A stretch of 64,000 nt of DNA from Paucidesulfovibrio sp050251775 (GCA_050251775.1 JBFWMD010000010.1:4781-68780), one strand, 5' to 3'. Shown: positions 18,207-27,993, numbered from the stretch's first letter. Numbers and translations: made by a program. The notes: generated by a model from the letters alone, not told the origin.

Positions 18207-19619
18207 CTAGAGACCGAAATCCATGATCCGGTCCAGCCGGGCCAGGGTCTGGCTTTTGCCGAGCACCTGCATGGTCTCGAAGAGGCCGGGGCTGGCCGTG
18301 CGACCGGTGATGGCCACGCGGATGGGCTGGGCCAGAGCTTTGAATTTCAGCCCGCGTTCCTCGATGAAGCCCTTGGTCAGGGCCTCCAGCGTTTGCTCGC
18401 GGAAGTCGTCCAGACCGCGCAGGGCGTCGGCGTATTCCGTGAGCAGGGAGATGTTCTCCGCAGTGAGGAATTTCTGCACGGCGGCTTCGTCGTATTGCAG
18501 GAAGCTCGCGTCCACCAGGAAAAAACGGCTGGCCTCGGCCAGTTCCACCAGGGTTTTTGCCCGGGGCTGGAGCAGGGGCAGGGCCTTGCGCAGCACGGTC
18601 TGGTCCACGTTTCCGGCCTCCTTTTCGCCCACCTCCCAGCGGATCACGTCCATGACCAGGTCGGTGAGCCGCGCGGGGTCGGCCTGCATGATGTACTGGG
18701 CGTTGAGCCACTCGAGCTTTTGCACGTCAAAGACCGAGGGGGAGTTGCCCAGGTTGTTCACGCTGAAACACTTGATCAGTTCATCGCGGCTGAAGACTTC
18801 CTGATCGCCGTGGCTCCAGCCCAGGCGAGCCAGATAGTTGACCACGGCCTCGGGCAGGTAGCCCATCTTCTCGTACTCCATGACGGAGAGGGCGCCGTGG
18901 CGCTTGGAAAGCTTTTTTTTGTCCGGGCCGAGAATCATGGGCACATGGCCGAACTCCGGCACGTCCCAGCCCAGGGCGCGGTAAATCAGAATCTGGCGCG
19001 GGGTGTTGTTCACGTGGTCGTCCCCACGCAGCACATGGGTCACGCCCATGTCGTGGTCGTCCACCACCACGGCGAGGTTGTAGGTCGGGGAACCGTCCGA
19101 GCGGCGCAGGATCATGTCGTCCATTTCCTCGCAGGCCACGGCAATGGGACCCTTGACCATGTCCTTGTAGGCCACGGAGCCGCCCAGCGGGGTCTTGATG
19201 CGCACCACGCGCCCCTGTCCGGGGCCAAGCCCGCGCTCGCGGCAGGTTCCGTCGTACTTGGGTTTTTTGCCCTCGGCCCGGGCCTTCTCGCGCATGGCGT
19301 CCACCTGCTCCTTGCTGCACTCGCAGTAGTAGGCCTGGCCCAGGGCCACGAGTTGGTCGATGACCTCGTTGTGGCGGTCGGCCCGTGCCTGCTGGTAGAC
19401 GATCTCACCGTCGGAGGGAAGGTCCAGCCACTGCATGGCGTCGAGAATGGCCTGGGTGGCCTCGGGGGTGGAGCGTTCAAGGTCCGTGTCCTCGATGCGC
19501 AGGAGAAATTCGCCGCCGAGGCTCTTGGCCAGCAGGTAGGAGAACAGTGCGGTGCGCGCGCCGCCGATGTGCAGAAATCCCGTGGGACTGGGCGCGAACC
19601 GGGTGACGATCTGGGGCAT
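18207..19619 (-). CDS. gltX: Glutamate--tRNA ligase
   Basis: A 470-residue class I aminoacyl-tRNA synthetase charging tRNA-Glu (and possibly tRNA-Gln in this group). It shows the HIGH-type motif FLHIGGARTALF near residue 16 and the KMSKS-type motif KKLSKRHGA. A zinc-region CECSKEQVDAMR and FGHVPMILGPDKKKLSKRHG are typical. Normal length, free-standing on the minus strand and convergent with the upstream kinase gene. Confidence 0.96.
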   Translation of the reverse strand: MPQIVTRFAPSPTGFLHIGGARTALFSYLLAKSLGGEFLLRIEDTDLERSTPEATQAILDAMQWLDLPSDGEIVYQQARADRHNEVIDQLVALGQAYYCECSKEQVDAMREKARAEGKKPKYDGTCRERGLGPGQGRVVRIKTPLGGSVAYKDMVKGPIAVACEEMDDMILRRSDGSPTYNLAVVVDDHDMGVTHVLRGDDHVNNTPRQILIYRALGWDVPEFGHVPMILGPDKKKLSKRHGALSVMEYEKMGYLPEAVVNYLARLGWSHGDQEVFSRDELIKCFSVNNLGNSPSVFDVQKLEWLNAQYIMQADPARLTDLVMDVIRWEVGEKEAGNVDQTVLRKALPLLQPRAKTLVELAEASRFFLVDASFLQYDEAAVQKFLTAENISLLTEYADALRGLDDFREQTLEALTKGFIEERGLKFKALAQPIRVAITGRTASPGLFETMQVLGKSQTLARLDRIMDFGL

Positions 19620-19746
19620 TGCTCAGCTCCTTGCGTTAAGCGGAGAAAACCGGAAAACGCAGAAAGCACGGAGAAGTGGGCAAGGCTGCACCACGCTCCG
19701 GCCAAAGGATGTTCTCCGGGAGGCGGATCAAGGTCCGCCGGAAAGG

Positions 19747-19974
19747 TTAGACGGCCTCGACGCGCTTGACCGCGGGGATTTCCTTGAGGATGACCCGCTC
19801 AATGCCGTGCTTGAGGGTCATCTGCGACATGGGACAGCCGTGGCAGGCCCCCTGGAGCCGCACCTTGACCACGCCGTCGTCGGTGACTTCGATCAGCTCC
19901 ACGTTGCCGCCGTCGTTTTGCAGAACGGGCCGGATTTTATCCAGCGCGGTTTCCACTTGTTCCTTGATGTCCAT
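19747..19974 (-). CDS. Nfu-type iron-sulfur cluster scaffold protein (NifU C-terminal domain)
   Basis: A 75-residue protein made only of the NifU C-terminal domain. The start at 19974 is chosen because GGAGG lies 5 nt before it. It has VRPVLQNDGG-type start (KIRPVLQNDGGNVELIEV) and the cluster-binding pair C44-x2-C47 in GACHGCPMSQMTL. Such proteins carry [4Fe-4S] clusters to apoproteins. It lies between gltX and the divergent dihydrouridine synthase gene. Confidence 0.92.
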   Translation of the reverse strand: MDIKEQVETALDKIRPVLQNDGGNVELIEVTDDGVVKVRLQGACHGCPMSQMTLKHGIERVILKEIPAVKRVEAV

Positions 19975-20088
19975 GCGATCCTCCATGTTCAGGATGTGCA
20001 GGAACTAATGCCTTGCGGCCGGCTTGTCAAACACCGTGCTCCGGGCTATCGGCAGTTGCGTCCCGGAATCGCCGGGCGGGAAGGCGGA

Positions 20089-21141
20089 ATGACGGAACAG
20101 GAACAAGCACGACTGCGCGCGCTTTTGGCGCGACCGCTGCGACTGCGGGGACGCGCCGCCGCAAACCGGCTCTGGCTCGCGCCCATGGCCGGGCTGGGGC
20201 ACGTGGCCTTTCGCCGTGTGCTGGACGCGTTGGGCGGCTGCGGCCTGCTTTGCAGCGAGATGTGTACGGCGCGCGGCCTGGACACCGAAAACCGCAACAG
20301 CTCCCCCACGTTCCGTTGGCTCGACGCCGAGGCGGACCACCTCGTAATTCAGATTTCCGGGGCGCAACCCGAGGAAATGGCCCTGGCCGCCGGGCGCGTT
20401 GCCCGCGAAGGACTCTTCGGGGTGGACATCAACATGGGCTGCTCGGCTTCGGCCATGACCAAGCGCGGCGCGGGCGCGGCCCTGCTGCGCGAGCCGGAAA
20501 AGGCCGCGGCAGTCGTGCGCGCGGTGCGCTCCGCCGTGGACGCCGTGGATCCGGCCATGCCCGTGCTGGTCAAGTTTCGCACGGGCTGGAGCCCGGACCC
20601 CGGTCCGGCCTGTGACATGGCCCGGCTGCTGGCCGATTCCGGAGCGGACGCCCTGGTCTTCCACCCGCGCGTGGCCCCGGACCGGCGCACCCGACCGCCC
20701 ATCAGGGCGCATATCCGGCTGGTGGCCGAGTCGGTGCATGTGCCCGTGTTGGGCAACGGCAACGTTCAGACCCCGGAGGACTGCCTGCGCCTGCTGGAGG
20801 AAACGGGCTGCGCCGGGGTCAGCGTGGGGCGCATGGCCGTGGCCCGGCCCTGGCTTTTTGCCGAGTGGGTGCTGGGCGCGGCGTTCGGGCCGGAAATATA
20901 TCGTGATACCGCTCTGGCCATGCTGGATGCCCTGGAAGAACATTTTGATCCGCAACGGGCCGTGAAGCGCTACAAGAAATACGCGGTCTATCTGGCCGCC
21001 AACTACCGCTACGGCCACTCCCTGCTCCCGAAGCTGCTCCGGGGAGACGGGCTGGGCGACTTCCGCGCGGCCGCGAGCGTCTTGCTGCGCAGCGATCTGG
21101 AGACCGGGACGCGTCCCAGCGTCCACCTCTTCACGTACTAG
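20089..21141 (+). CDS. tRNA-dihydrouridine synthase (Dus family)
   Basis: A 350-residue flavin enzyme that reduces uridines in tRNA. It begins with LWLAPMAGLGHVAFRRVL, then has GVDINMGCSA with the catalytic Cys (the usual following Pro is Ser here), PVLVKFRTGW, DALVFHPR and the FMN-phosphate motif GNGNVQTPEDC, ending CAGVSVGRMAVARPWLF. The start at 20089 follows AAGGCGGA. Family assignment is firm; which Dus subtype is not clear, DusB being the likeliest. Confidence 0.93.
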   Translation: MTEQEQARLRALLARPLRLRGRAAANRLWLAPMAGLGHVAFRRVLDALGGCGLLCSEMCTARGLDTENRNSSPTFRWLDAEADHLVIQISGAQPEEMALAAGRVAREGLFGVDINMGCSASAMTKRGAGAALLREPEKAAAVVRAVRSAVDAVDPAMPVLVKFRTGWSPDPGPACDMARLLADSGADALVFHPRVAPDRRTRPPIRAHIRLVAESVHVPVLGNGNVQTPEDCLRLLEETGCAGVSVGRMAVARPWLFAEWVLGAAFGPEIYRDTALAMLDALEEHFDPQRAVKRYKKYAVYLAANYRYGHSLLPKLLRGDGLGDFRAAASVLLRSDLETGTRPSVHLFTY

Positions 21142-21269
21142 ACGGAACGGTCAATGCCGAGGGTATCTCGTCGGGGGGGGATGAGAAAATGGGAGGAGAT
21201 CGAGCATGGAGATGTGCACGCCGCAAGCGCCTGGGGAATGCGCTGCGGAATGTACGAGAGAATTCGTCC

Positions 21270-21761
21270 CTAGGGACAATCTTGTTCGCCATCCTCGTTG
21301 CGGAGAAGGCTCCGCTCCGATTCGGCCTGAAGCCGGGCAAGTTCGACCCGCAAGCAGATCTCGTTGCGTAATAACTGGCGTCCTTCAGCATTCAGTTTCC
21401 GGTTTTCCGCCACCAGTTCCCGGTTCATATCCCGTTCCTGTTCCAGAGCCCGGAGGAGCGCGACGCAGTTCTCGCAGGCATGGAAATTCTTCCAGTCAAT
21501 GCGGGTCGGGGGTTCCGGGGCGGTGGCAGAGTCGCTTTTTCGCGTTGATCCGCCGATGCCGAAGAGCAGCCAGTCCGCGCTCACATCGAACGTATCAGTG
21601 ATCGTCTCAATCCAGCCAAAGGGAATCTGTTTTCTTTTTCGCGCCGCAGCAATGGATTGAGGCCTGATGTTCAGAAGCCTAGCGAGTTCCGCATCTCTCC
21701 TGACTCCACAGGCCTCGAATATTCGCTCGAATCGGGCTTCAAATAGTTCGGTTCTGCTCAT
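21270..21761 (-). CDS. Phage CI-like helix-turn-helix repressor with coiled-coil C-terminus
   Basis: A 163-residue protein starting at the ATG at 21761. The first about 65 residues are a CI-repressor-type HTH domain (RFERIFEACGVRRDAELARLL then NIRPQSIAAARKRKQIPFGW and a DWLLFGIGG end). A linker is followed by a predicted coiled coil (about residues 98-155, rich in Glu, Leu, Arg) and a CENC pair. There is no peptidase domain, so it is not an LexA-like self-cleaving repressor. The gene's control region is very AT-rich and contains two direct repeats that straddle a perfect TATAAT, suggesting autoregulation. Similar stand-alone CI-like HTH proteins are found in Desulfovibrio genomes; no other phage gene is nearby. 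Confidence 0.82.
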   Translation of the reverse strand: MSRTELFEARFERIFEACGVRRDAELARLLNIRPQSIAAARKRKQIPFGWIETITDTFDVSADWLLFGIGGSTRKSDSATAPEPPTRIDWKNFHACENCVALLRALEQERDMNRELVAENRKLNAEGRQLLRNEICLRVELARLQAESERSLLRNEDGEQDCP

Positions 21762-21818
21762 GGCGTGCTCCGGAATCAGACAATTGGATGCGGTTGCCTT
21801 CGACGGATCGAAGTGACA

Positions 21819-21860
21819 GATAAAATGGCATAAAATAAAATTATACTTGATAAAATGACA
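21819..21860 (-). promoter_or_regulatory. Promoter and direct-repeat operator of the CI-like repressor
   Basis: GATAAAATGGCA (21819-21830) and GATAAAATGACA (21849-21860) are direct repeats exactly 30 bp apart, three helical turns. Between them, on the minus strand, is a perfect TATAAT (21840-21845). No good -35 is present at 16-18 bp, which fits a regulated promoter. The first repeat would lie at the start of the transcript, the second between -10 and -35. Confidence 0.6.
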
Positions 21861-21896
21861 TATATCGCCTAAAATTAATTCTGGAAATGAAACCAA

Positions 21897-22387
21897 CAGT
21901 TTATTCAGCCATTAATAACACTTGCCTGTGGATATGGTCAATTCGGCTTTGAATGAAGTGTGTTGCTCATCTCAACTTGAAATTGAATATTGCTTGATGG
22001 CGATGTGCAAAGGATTCATTGAAAATTCAATGCCTTTCCAAACTATGAGCACCTGAGTTCGTATCTTCGTCGCGGGGTGTTTCCAAAAGCACCTTTGTAT
22101 GGGCTATCCGTGAACTGCTGTTTTAAGTATAGTTGCTGCTGGGCCGGTCTTGAAGGTGTCATTAAGTGGTTGGTCCTATTCCCATTCATAGCCTGATCGG
22201 CTGGTTTTATACTAAATTTGTTCCGGATTATGAGTTCTGAACGTAGCTTTTCGATAAGCATGCTGTATGGGCCTCGGCATGCCCTTACTCATTGCGTGGA
22301 GATTCCCGCTACAATATAGTAGGGTTATATGGATTCTCCGCAGGAGAGGCACTTTAGGAATGCTTGAGGCCATCTGGTGAGGACGCC
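21897..22387. other. AT-rich gene-free gap between the CI-like repressor and a PAS kinase
   Basis: About 490 bp with far lower GC than the surroundings. The only reading frames are short, with no ribosome-binding site or recognisable product. A TACAAT at 22310-22315 could be a -10 for the kinase gene but has no clear -35. I see no other structure here. Confidence 0.5.
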
Positions 22388-24598
22388 ATGGAGATTGATA
22401 CCGGTCATTTTGAAAATTTCGATATTACGTCCCAGATGCGGCAACTGCCCATTCCGTTCGCGCTGCTGTCCGAAGATGACCGATTTCTTTTTGCCAATGA
22501 GGCCATGGCCGGTCTGCTGGGATGTTCCCCCGGAGCGTTTCCCGGCAGCACGGGCGAGGACCTGCTTCCCCCGGAGCTGTTGCGGAAGGTCAGGGAGTCC
22601 GAACGGAGCGTGCTTGCGACAGGACGCTCGCAGGAAGTCGTACACGGCTTTGCGGAATCGAGTGGAACACGTCATTATTCATTCTGCTTTTATCTCTGCG
22701 GGGGGAGGAACGGGAAGACCCGCCTCGTCGCCTGCATCGGCACGGAAATCACCCGGTGGATTGATGAGGGGCGGATTGCGGACCAGGAACAACGCTTCCG
22801 CAGGCTTGTGGAGGGGCTGGGGCGCGACCACGTGTTCTATTCCATGCTGCCGGACGGCACGCTGACCTATGCCGGACCGAGCGCCGACCACTTTGTGGGA
22901 CTTCCGGCAGAGGAGTGCGTGGGGAGGTCGGTGTTCGAGCTGATTCCCTTTGATCCGGAAAGCAACGGTCGAGCTCGAAGCGAACTGCGTCGGCTTCTCG
23001 GCGGAAAGATCCATGCCGACGCAGACCTGCAATACCGCCATCCCGACGGGAGCATCCGGAGTATGTCCGTGACCTCGCATCCAGTGTTTTCGTCCGAGGG
23101 CGAGGTCGTCGGCGTGCAGGGCATCGCCTGGGACATCACGGAGCGCAGGCGCACCGAAGCGGCTTTGCTCCGTCGGGAGGAGACCTTCAGGGCCATGCTC
23201 GACGCCACATCCGATCTTGTGGTGCTCTTCGACAGGAACTGGACGATTTTGGAGGCCAACGAAGCCTATGCGCAGCGCCTGGGCAGACGGAGGGAGGAAA
23301 TCCTTGGTCGTCCCATGCGGGAGGTACTGCCGCCCGAGCGGCTGGCGCGGAGGTACGAGGACGCGGGGATCGTCTTTTCCAGAAATGTGCCGGTGCATGG
23401 GGTTTCGGTCTGGGGGGAATTCTGGGAGGAATATACGATCTACCCGCTGCACAATAGCGATGGAATCCCGGAACGGGCCGCTTATTTCGCTCATGACGTC
23501 ACGGAACTGAAGAAACGGGAGCTGGAACTCAGCAAACTGCGGACCGCCATCGAGCAGGCCAACGTGGTTGTGGTGGTCGTGGATGGGCAGGGCCGTGTCG
23601 AATTCGTCAATGCCCAGTATCTGCAAATGACGGGTCAGTCACGTGAAAAGGTTCTGGGCCGGCATTTTTCCGTGTTGCGCCAGTGGCGGCTGGACAAGGA
23701 ATCCCGGCAGGGCATGCGCAACGCCATGCGCCGGAAGCAGCCCTGGCGTGGGGAGGTGCACTACCGACGCAGACACGGCGCGGATTTTTGGGCTGATTGT
23801 TCCATGACGCCTGTGACGCGCCCCGCCGATCATGAGGTGCTCTACGTCCTTGTGGCCAAGGACATCACCGAGCGCAAGAAACTGGAAGAATTGCAGGCCG
23901 GTGCGGAGCGCATCGTGCGCCATAATCTCAAAAGTCCATTGAACACCATTTCCAACGTGCTCTACCTGCTCGAGAAGTCGTCCTTTTTGGACGAGGAGCA
24001 TCGCGGTTATCTGAAGCTCGGCGAGGAGGCGCTCCGGCGCGTGTTGCGTCAGATTGACATGTCTCTGGCGCTCTTCCGCATGGAAACCGGACTGTATCAT
24101 TTTTACGGCTGCCCGGTGGACGTGGCGGACATCTTCCGCCGTGAATTGAACGGGGTGTGCTTCCGGGCGGAGCGCAGGGGTGCGGAGGTCCGGCTGCTGA
24201 TCAACGGTCAGGAGGACGCGGGGCAACGCGTGGGCATTCTTGCCGAGCGCGCTCACCTCGTATGCATGATCGACAACCTGGTGGACAATGCCATTGCCGC
24301 GTCCACGTCCGGGGACAAGGTGGAATTGGAGATTGTGGAACGGCTTCCGGACGATCCGGGCCGGGTGGCTTTGCGTTTTCGCAACACGGCCCCCGTGCCC
24401 GAGGTGATGCGGAATCGGTTCTTCGAGAAGTACGTGAGCTATGGCAAGCCGGGCGGCACGGGCCTGGGAACCTACTCGGCCAAGCTGATCACCGAGTCCA
24501 TGGGCGGAACCATTTCCCTGAGCACCGGAGACCAGGAAGGGACCTGCGTCGAAGTCCGGTTTTCATCCGCAATCCTGTCGGATCCTCCTCGGAAGTAA
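22388..24598 (+). CDS. Soluble multi-PAS sensor histidine kinase (orphan)
   Basis: A 736-residue kinase without membrane segments or receiver. Four PAS domains follow each other (about 10-125, 133-255, 262-380 and 385-505; three end with the linker DITER or DVTEL). The dimerisation region has H-box RIVRHNLKSPLNTISN, of the HNLKSP type, and the ATPase domain has the N-box NLVDNAIAA and the G-box GGTGLGTYSAKLI. The ATG at 22388 has GAGGACGCC before it; a TTG at 22364 is the alternative. The adjacent sigma-54 regulator gene is convergent and belongs to the downstream kinase, so this one has no obvious partner. Ligand unknown. Confidence 0.88.
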   Translation: MEIDTGHFENFDITSQMRQLPIPFALLSEDDRFLFANEAMAGLLGCSPGAFPGSTGEDLLPPELLRKVRESERSVLATGRSQEVVHGFAESSGTRHYSFCFYLCGGRNGKTRLVACIGTEITRWIDEGRIADQEQRFRRLVEGLGRDHVFYSMLPDGTLTYAGPSADHFVGLPAEECVGRSVFELIPFDPESNGRARSELRRLLGGKIHADADLQYRHPDGSIRSMSVTSHPVFSSEGEVVGVQGIAWDITERRRTEAALLRREETFRAMLDATSDLVVLFDRNWTILEANEAYAQRLGRRREEILGRPMREVLPPERLARRYEDAGIVFSRNVPVHGVSVWGEFWEEYTIYPLHNSDGIPERAAYFAHDVTELKKRELELSKLRTAIEQANVVVVVVDGQGRVEFVNAQYLQMTGQSREKVLGRHFSVLRQWRLDKESRQGMRNAMRRKQPWRGEVHYRRRHGADFWADCSMTPVTRPADHEVLYVLVAKDITERKKLEELQAGAERIVRHNLKSPLNTISNVLYLLEKSSFLDEEHRGYLKLGEEALRRVLRQIDMSLALFRMETGLYHFYGCPVDVADIFRRELNGVCFRAERRGAEVRLLINGQEDAGQRVGILAERAHLVCMIDNLVDNAIAASTSGDKVELEIVERLPDDPGRVALRFRNTAPVPEVMRNRFFEKYVSYGKPGGTGLGTYSAKLITESMGGTISLSTGDQEGTCVEVRFSSAILSDPPRK

Positions 24599-24601
24599 AC
24601 C

Positions 24602-25972
24602 CTATCTCCGCGTCAGGCCGTATTTTTTGAGTTTGTATTGCAGGGTGCGCCGCGAGATGCCCAGGGCATCCGCCGTGCGTTCGCGGTGGCCGTTGTGCCG
24701 GTCCAGGGCGTGGACGATTGCCTCGCGTTCGGCGTCCTCCAGGGCGTGGCTGTTGTCCGGCGGCGGAGCGCAAACGGTCTCTCCGTCCGAAGCGCCGGAA
24801 ATCTGGGGCGGCAAAAGCTCCGCTCCCAGTTCGTCCGCGCGGGAGAGGATCAGGGCGCGTTCGAGCACGTTTTCCAGCTCGCGGACGTTGCCGGGCCATG
24901 CGTAGCCCGAGAGCGCGTCCAAAAAAGCCGGGGAAACGGTGCGCACGGTCTTGTTGTTTTTCTTGCCGAGTTTGCGCAGCAGGTGGGAGACGAGCAGGGG
25001 CAGGTCGGCCACGCGCTCCCGCAGGGGCGGGATGCGGATTTCCAGCACGGCGAGACGGTAGTAGAGATCCTCGCGGAAGCGTCCCGCCTTGATTTCCTCC
25101 TGGAGGTCGCGGTTGGTGGCTGCGATGATGCGTACGTCCACCGTGACCACCTCCACGCCGCCCAGGGGTTCGATGGTTTTTTCCTGGAGCGCGCGCAGCA
25201 GTTTGGCCTGGAGCGCGGCGGGCATCTCCCCGATCTCGTCCAGAAAAAGCGTGCCGTGGTTGGCGAGTTGGAAGCGTCCCGGCTTGTCCTTGACAGCGCC
25301 GGTGAACGCGCCCTTGACGTAGCCGAAGAGCTCGGATTCCAGCAGATCGGCGGGCAGGGCCGCGCAGTTGACCTTGATCAGGGAGCGCCCGCTGCGCATG
25401 GACGCACGGTGCAGCCCCTCGGCCACCAGTTCCTTGCCTGTGCCGGATTCGCCGAGCACAAGCACCGAGGCCTCGCTGGGGCCGGCCTGTTCGATGAGTT
25501 CCCGGACCTGATGCATGCCCGGCGTGGCGCCGATGAGCTGCCGGGCCTCGCTTCCTGCCTCGGCCTCCTTGCGCAGCCGCGCGTTTTCCGTCAGCAGGCG
25601 GCTGTACTCCCAGCATTTCTGGAGCACAGCCTTGAGCTCCTCGTTGTCCGCCGGCTTGGTCAGGTAATCGTAGGCCCCCTTTTTCATGGCCTCCACGGCG
25701 GAGCCCACGCTGCCGAAGGCGGTCAGCAGGACCACGGGCAGGCCGGGCTGCCGGGCGTGAATCTCGCGCAGGAGCGTGAGTCCGTCCATGCCGGGCATGC
25801 GCATGTCCACCAGGGCGGTGTGGGGCGTTTCGCGGGAGAGCAGGTCCAGGGCCGTCTCGCCCGAGTCAGCCTCCAGCACGCGCCAGCCCGTGTCCTCCAG
25901 AACGGCCCGGACCATCTGGCGGTGGCCGGGTTCGTCGTCAACAACCAGTACGGTTCGTTTATTCGCCTGCAT
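24602..25972 (-). CDS. zraR: ZraR/NtrC-type sigma-54-dependent response regulator
   Basis: A 456-residue activator. Receiver domain 1-120 with phosphoacceptor Asp in ALVDMRMPGMDG; AAA+ domain with Walker A GESGTGKE, the sigma-54 contact loop GAFTGA and Walker B-type LFLDEIGEM; C-terminal Fis-type HTH (HNGHRERTADALGISRRTLQ). Its start overlaps the 3' end of the kinase gene by 14 nt, so the pair is co-translated. The neighbouring ZraP-like gene has a sigma-54 promoter, the expected target. The symbol is by context and family; the true subfamily was not tested. Confidence 0.88.
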   Translation of the reverse strand: MQANKRTVLVVDDEPGHRQMVRAVLEDTGWRVLEADSGETALDLLSRETPHTALVDMRMPGMDGLTLLREIHARQPGLPVVLLTAFGSVGSAVEAMKKGAYDYLTKPADNEELKAVLQKCWEYSRLLTENARLRKEAEAGSEARQLIGATPGMHQVRELIEQAGPSEASVLVLGESGTGKELVAEGLHRASMRSGRSLIKVNCAALPADLLESELFGYVKGAFTGAVKDKPGRFQLANHGTLFLDEIGEMPAALQAKLLRALQEKTIEPLGGVEVVTVDVRIIAATNRDLQEEIKAGRFREDLYYRLAVLEIRIPPLRERVADLPLLVSHLLRKLGKKNNKTVRTVSPAFLDALSGYAWPGNVRELENVLERALILSRADELGAELLPPQISGASDGETVCAPPPDNSHALEDAEREAIVHALDRHNGHRERTADALGISRRTLQYKLKKYGLTRR

Positions 25973-27971
25973 TTTTGTCCGCTCTTTCCGTCCGGTTCGG
26001 CGTTTCCGGGAAGAGGAGCCGCACAGCGGCGCCGCCCTCCGGGCTTTCTTCGATGACCGCGCGGCCCCGGTGGGCGCGCATGATGTTGTTTACGATGGCC
26101 AGTCCCAGTCCCGTGCCCTTTTTCTTGCTGGTGAAGAACGGCTCCAGGGCCTGTTCCCGCTGTTCCACGGGGATGCCCGGCCCGTTGTCCTCCACGCTGA
26201 TCCAGGTTCCGTCGGCGTCCCTGCGCGAGGTGATGCGCACGAGGCCGTGCTCCTCGGGCAGGGCGTCCAGGGAGTTGGTCACGAGATTGAGCAGCACCTG
26301 TTTGAGCGCGTCCGGGTCGGCCAGGACCGTTGCCGCGTGAAGATCAAGCTGCGGACGGACGTGCTTGTGCTCCAGGTCGAAGCGCATCAGCCGCTCCAGA
26401 CCGGCGGCCATTTCCGCGAGGTCCACGCGCACGGGCGCGAGCCGGCGTGGTCGGGCCAGGAAGAGCAGGTCCGTGACCACGCGGTTCAGGCGGTCGGCCT
26501 CCTGGACCATGGTGGCGGCATAGTCCTCGTAGGGCTTGGTTCCCTTGAATTTGTCCGCGAAGAACTGGGCGAATCCGCGCAGGGAGCTGAGCGGGTTGCG
26601 CACCTCGTGGGCCACGCCCGCGGCCAGGGAACCTATGGCAGCGAGCCGTCGCGCCTCGGCCAAATCCTCTTCCAGGCTCTTGAGCTTGGTTCGGTCGCGG
26701 ATGAGGATCAGTCGTTCCTCAAAGGCGGATTCGTCCTCATCGCGCGGAGCCTGGGCGTCCTGCACGGGAACGCAGAGCATTTCCAGGCGGCGTCCCTGAT
26801 ATTCGTATTGTTTCCATTCCGCGCCGTCGCGCAGGTCCGCGAAGGGAAATTCGGTCCAGAAGCGCCCGGCGAGCACGTCGAATTCTGCTTCAGCAGGGGC
26901 TTCGCCCAGCTCCTGCTCCTGTTGCGGGGTTTTGTTTTCGGGTGGCGGGGTCGGGTCGGCTTCCGTGGCTGGCGGCGGGAGCATGGTGGTCAGCAGTTTG
27001 CGGGCCGAGCCGTTGGCCGCCAGGATTTCGCCGTCCATGCCAAGGGTCACGAGGCCGTCGGGCATGGTGTCCAGCAGTTTGGACTGAAAGCGTTCGAGTC
27101 GGCCCACGCGGGAAGCCTGGTCGCGGCGGCGCAGATAGGCGAAAGCCAGGGACCAGAGCACCACGGCGGCCAGAAAGACGTAGCCCGTCTGGAGCAGAGC
27201 GGCGCGACGGTAGAGGTGGAACTGGGCCAGATTTTTCTCGGCGTTCAGACCCGCCACAAAATAGATGGGCATTTCATCCGGGGCGCTGCGGGCCTCGCCG
27301 AGCCGATTGCGGCCCCGGCCTTGTCCGGGAAGTTGTCCGGGCCGCTGCCCGGGCCGCTGTCCGTGTTCCATCATGCCGTGGCCCATGCCCGGCCCCATGC
27401 CCTGTCCCATACCCGGCCCCATTTCCGGGCCGGCTTCCTCGTCCAGGTCGGGTCCGGTTTCCGGTCCAGCATCTGTGCCGATGCCGCAGATGCTGGCCAC
27501 GCCGGGCCGGGCCTGGAGGCCGATGACCAGGGCCTGCTGCTGGCCGAAGGTGGCCATGCCGTGCCAGTGGCCGAGCTGGTCCAGAGAGTCGAAGGCCCCG
27601 TGCGGCAGGAGATTCTCCATGTCCACGTCCCCGTGGGTGGAGGCCAACAGGAGCTGGCCGCCCGGCGCGTAGAGCGCCACGAAAAGCACCTCGCCCGAGG
27701 AGGTGATCTCCTGGAAAAGCTCCTGGGCCAGGGTGGGGAAGATCTGGGAAAGGGCGGGATTGTTGCGCAGCGAGCGCATGATTCGCACGAGATTGGCCTC
27801 GACTCCGCGCACGATCACGCGACCCGAGAGGACCATGTGCTCCTCGACCACGGCGCGCTGATGCTTGATGGACTGCCAGGTCAGAAACAGGCTGCCCAGG
27901 CCCAGGACAATGAGGGCCAGCACCGCGGCGATAATCGGACCGCGTTCGTTTTGTTTCGCTGTGACTTCCAT
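25959..27971 (-). CDS. zraS: ZraS-like membrane sensor histidine kinase with a Met/Gly/Pro-rich sensor loop
   Basis: A 670-residue kinase: TM1 about 12-31, a periplasmic sensor domain of about 225 residues, TM2 about 258-281, PAS (about 290-430, with a Pro/Glu-rich insert near 331-362), HisKA with H455 in GVAHEVRNPLSSL, and HATPase with DNGPGIP and GTGLGLAIV. Residues 169-222 of the periplasmic part are low-complexity, built of GPGM, GQGM and GHGMM units and then QRPGQ repeats, with Met and His that could bind metal. A similar composition occurs at both ends of the ZraP-like protein encoded two genes upstream. Family membership is firm; the metal role is inference. Confidence 0.88.
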   Translation of the reverse strand: MEVTAKQNERGPIIAAVLALIVLGLGSLFLTWQSIKHQRAVVEEHMVLSGRVIVRGVEANLVRIMRSLRNNPALSQIFPTLAQELFQEITSSGEVLFVALYAPGGQLLLASTHGDVDMENLLPHGAFDSLDQLGHWHGMATFGQQQALVIGLQARPGVASICGIGTDAGPETGPDLDEEAGPEMGPGMGQGMGPGMGHGMMEHGQRPGQRPGQLPGQGRGRNRLGEARSAPDEMPIYFVAGLNAEKNLAQFHLYRRAALLQTGYVFLAAVVLWSLAFAYLRRRDQASRVGRLERFQSKLLDTMPDGLVTLGMDGEILAANGSARKLLTTMLPPPATEADPTPPPENKTPQQEQELGEAPAEAEFDVLAGRFWTEFPFADLRDGAEWKQYEYQGRRLEMLCVPVQDAQAPRDEDESAFEERLILIRDRTKLKSLEEDLAEARRLAAIGSLAAGVAHEVRNPLSSLRGFAQFFADKFKGTKPYEDYAATMVQEADRLNRVVTDLLFLARPRRLAPVRVDLAEMAAGLERLMRFDLEHKHVRPQLDLHAATVLADPDALKQVLLNLVTNSLDALPEEHGLVRITSRRDADGTWISVEDNGPGIPVEQREQALEPFFTSKKKGTGLGLAIVNNIMRAHRGRAVIEESPEGGAAVRLLFPETPNRTERADKNAGE

Positions 27972-27993
27972 GTCTTCTCGGTGTCCGGGCCGG

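Noticed and set aside
22043..22261. A 72-codon frame in the AT-rich gap
   Set aside because: No ribosome-binding site, no domain and no neighbour that suggests a role.
22347..22363. A sigma-54-like GGCAC...TGCTT sequence before the PAS kinase gene
   Set aside because: The GG and GC are 12 bp apart instead of 10, so it does not fit the sigma-54 consensus.
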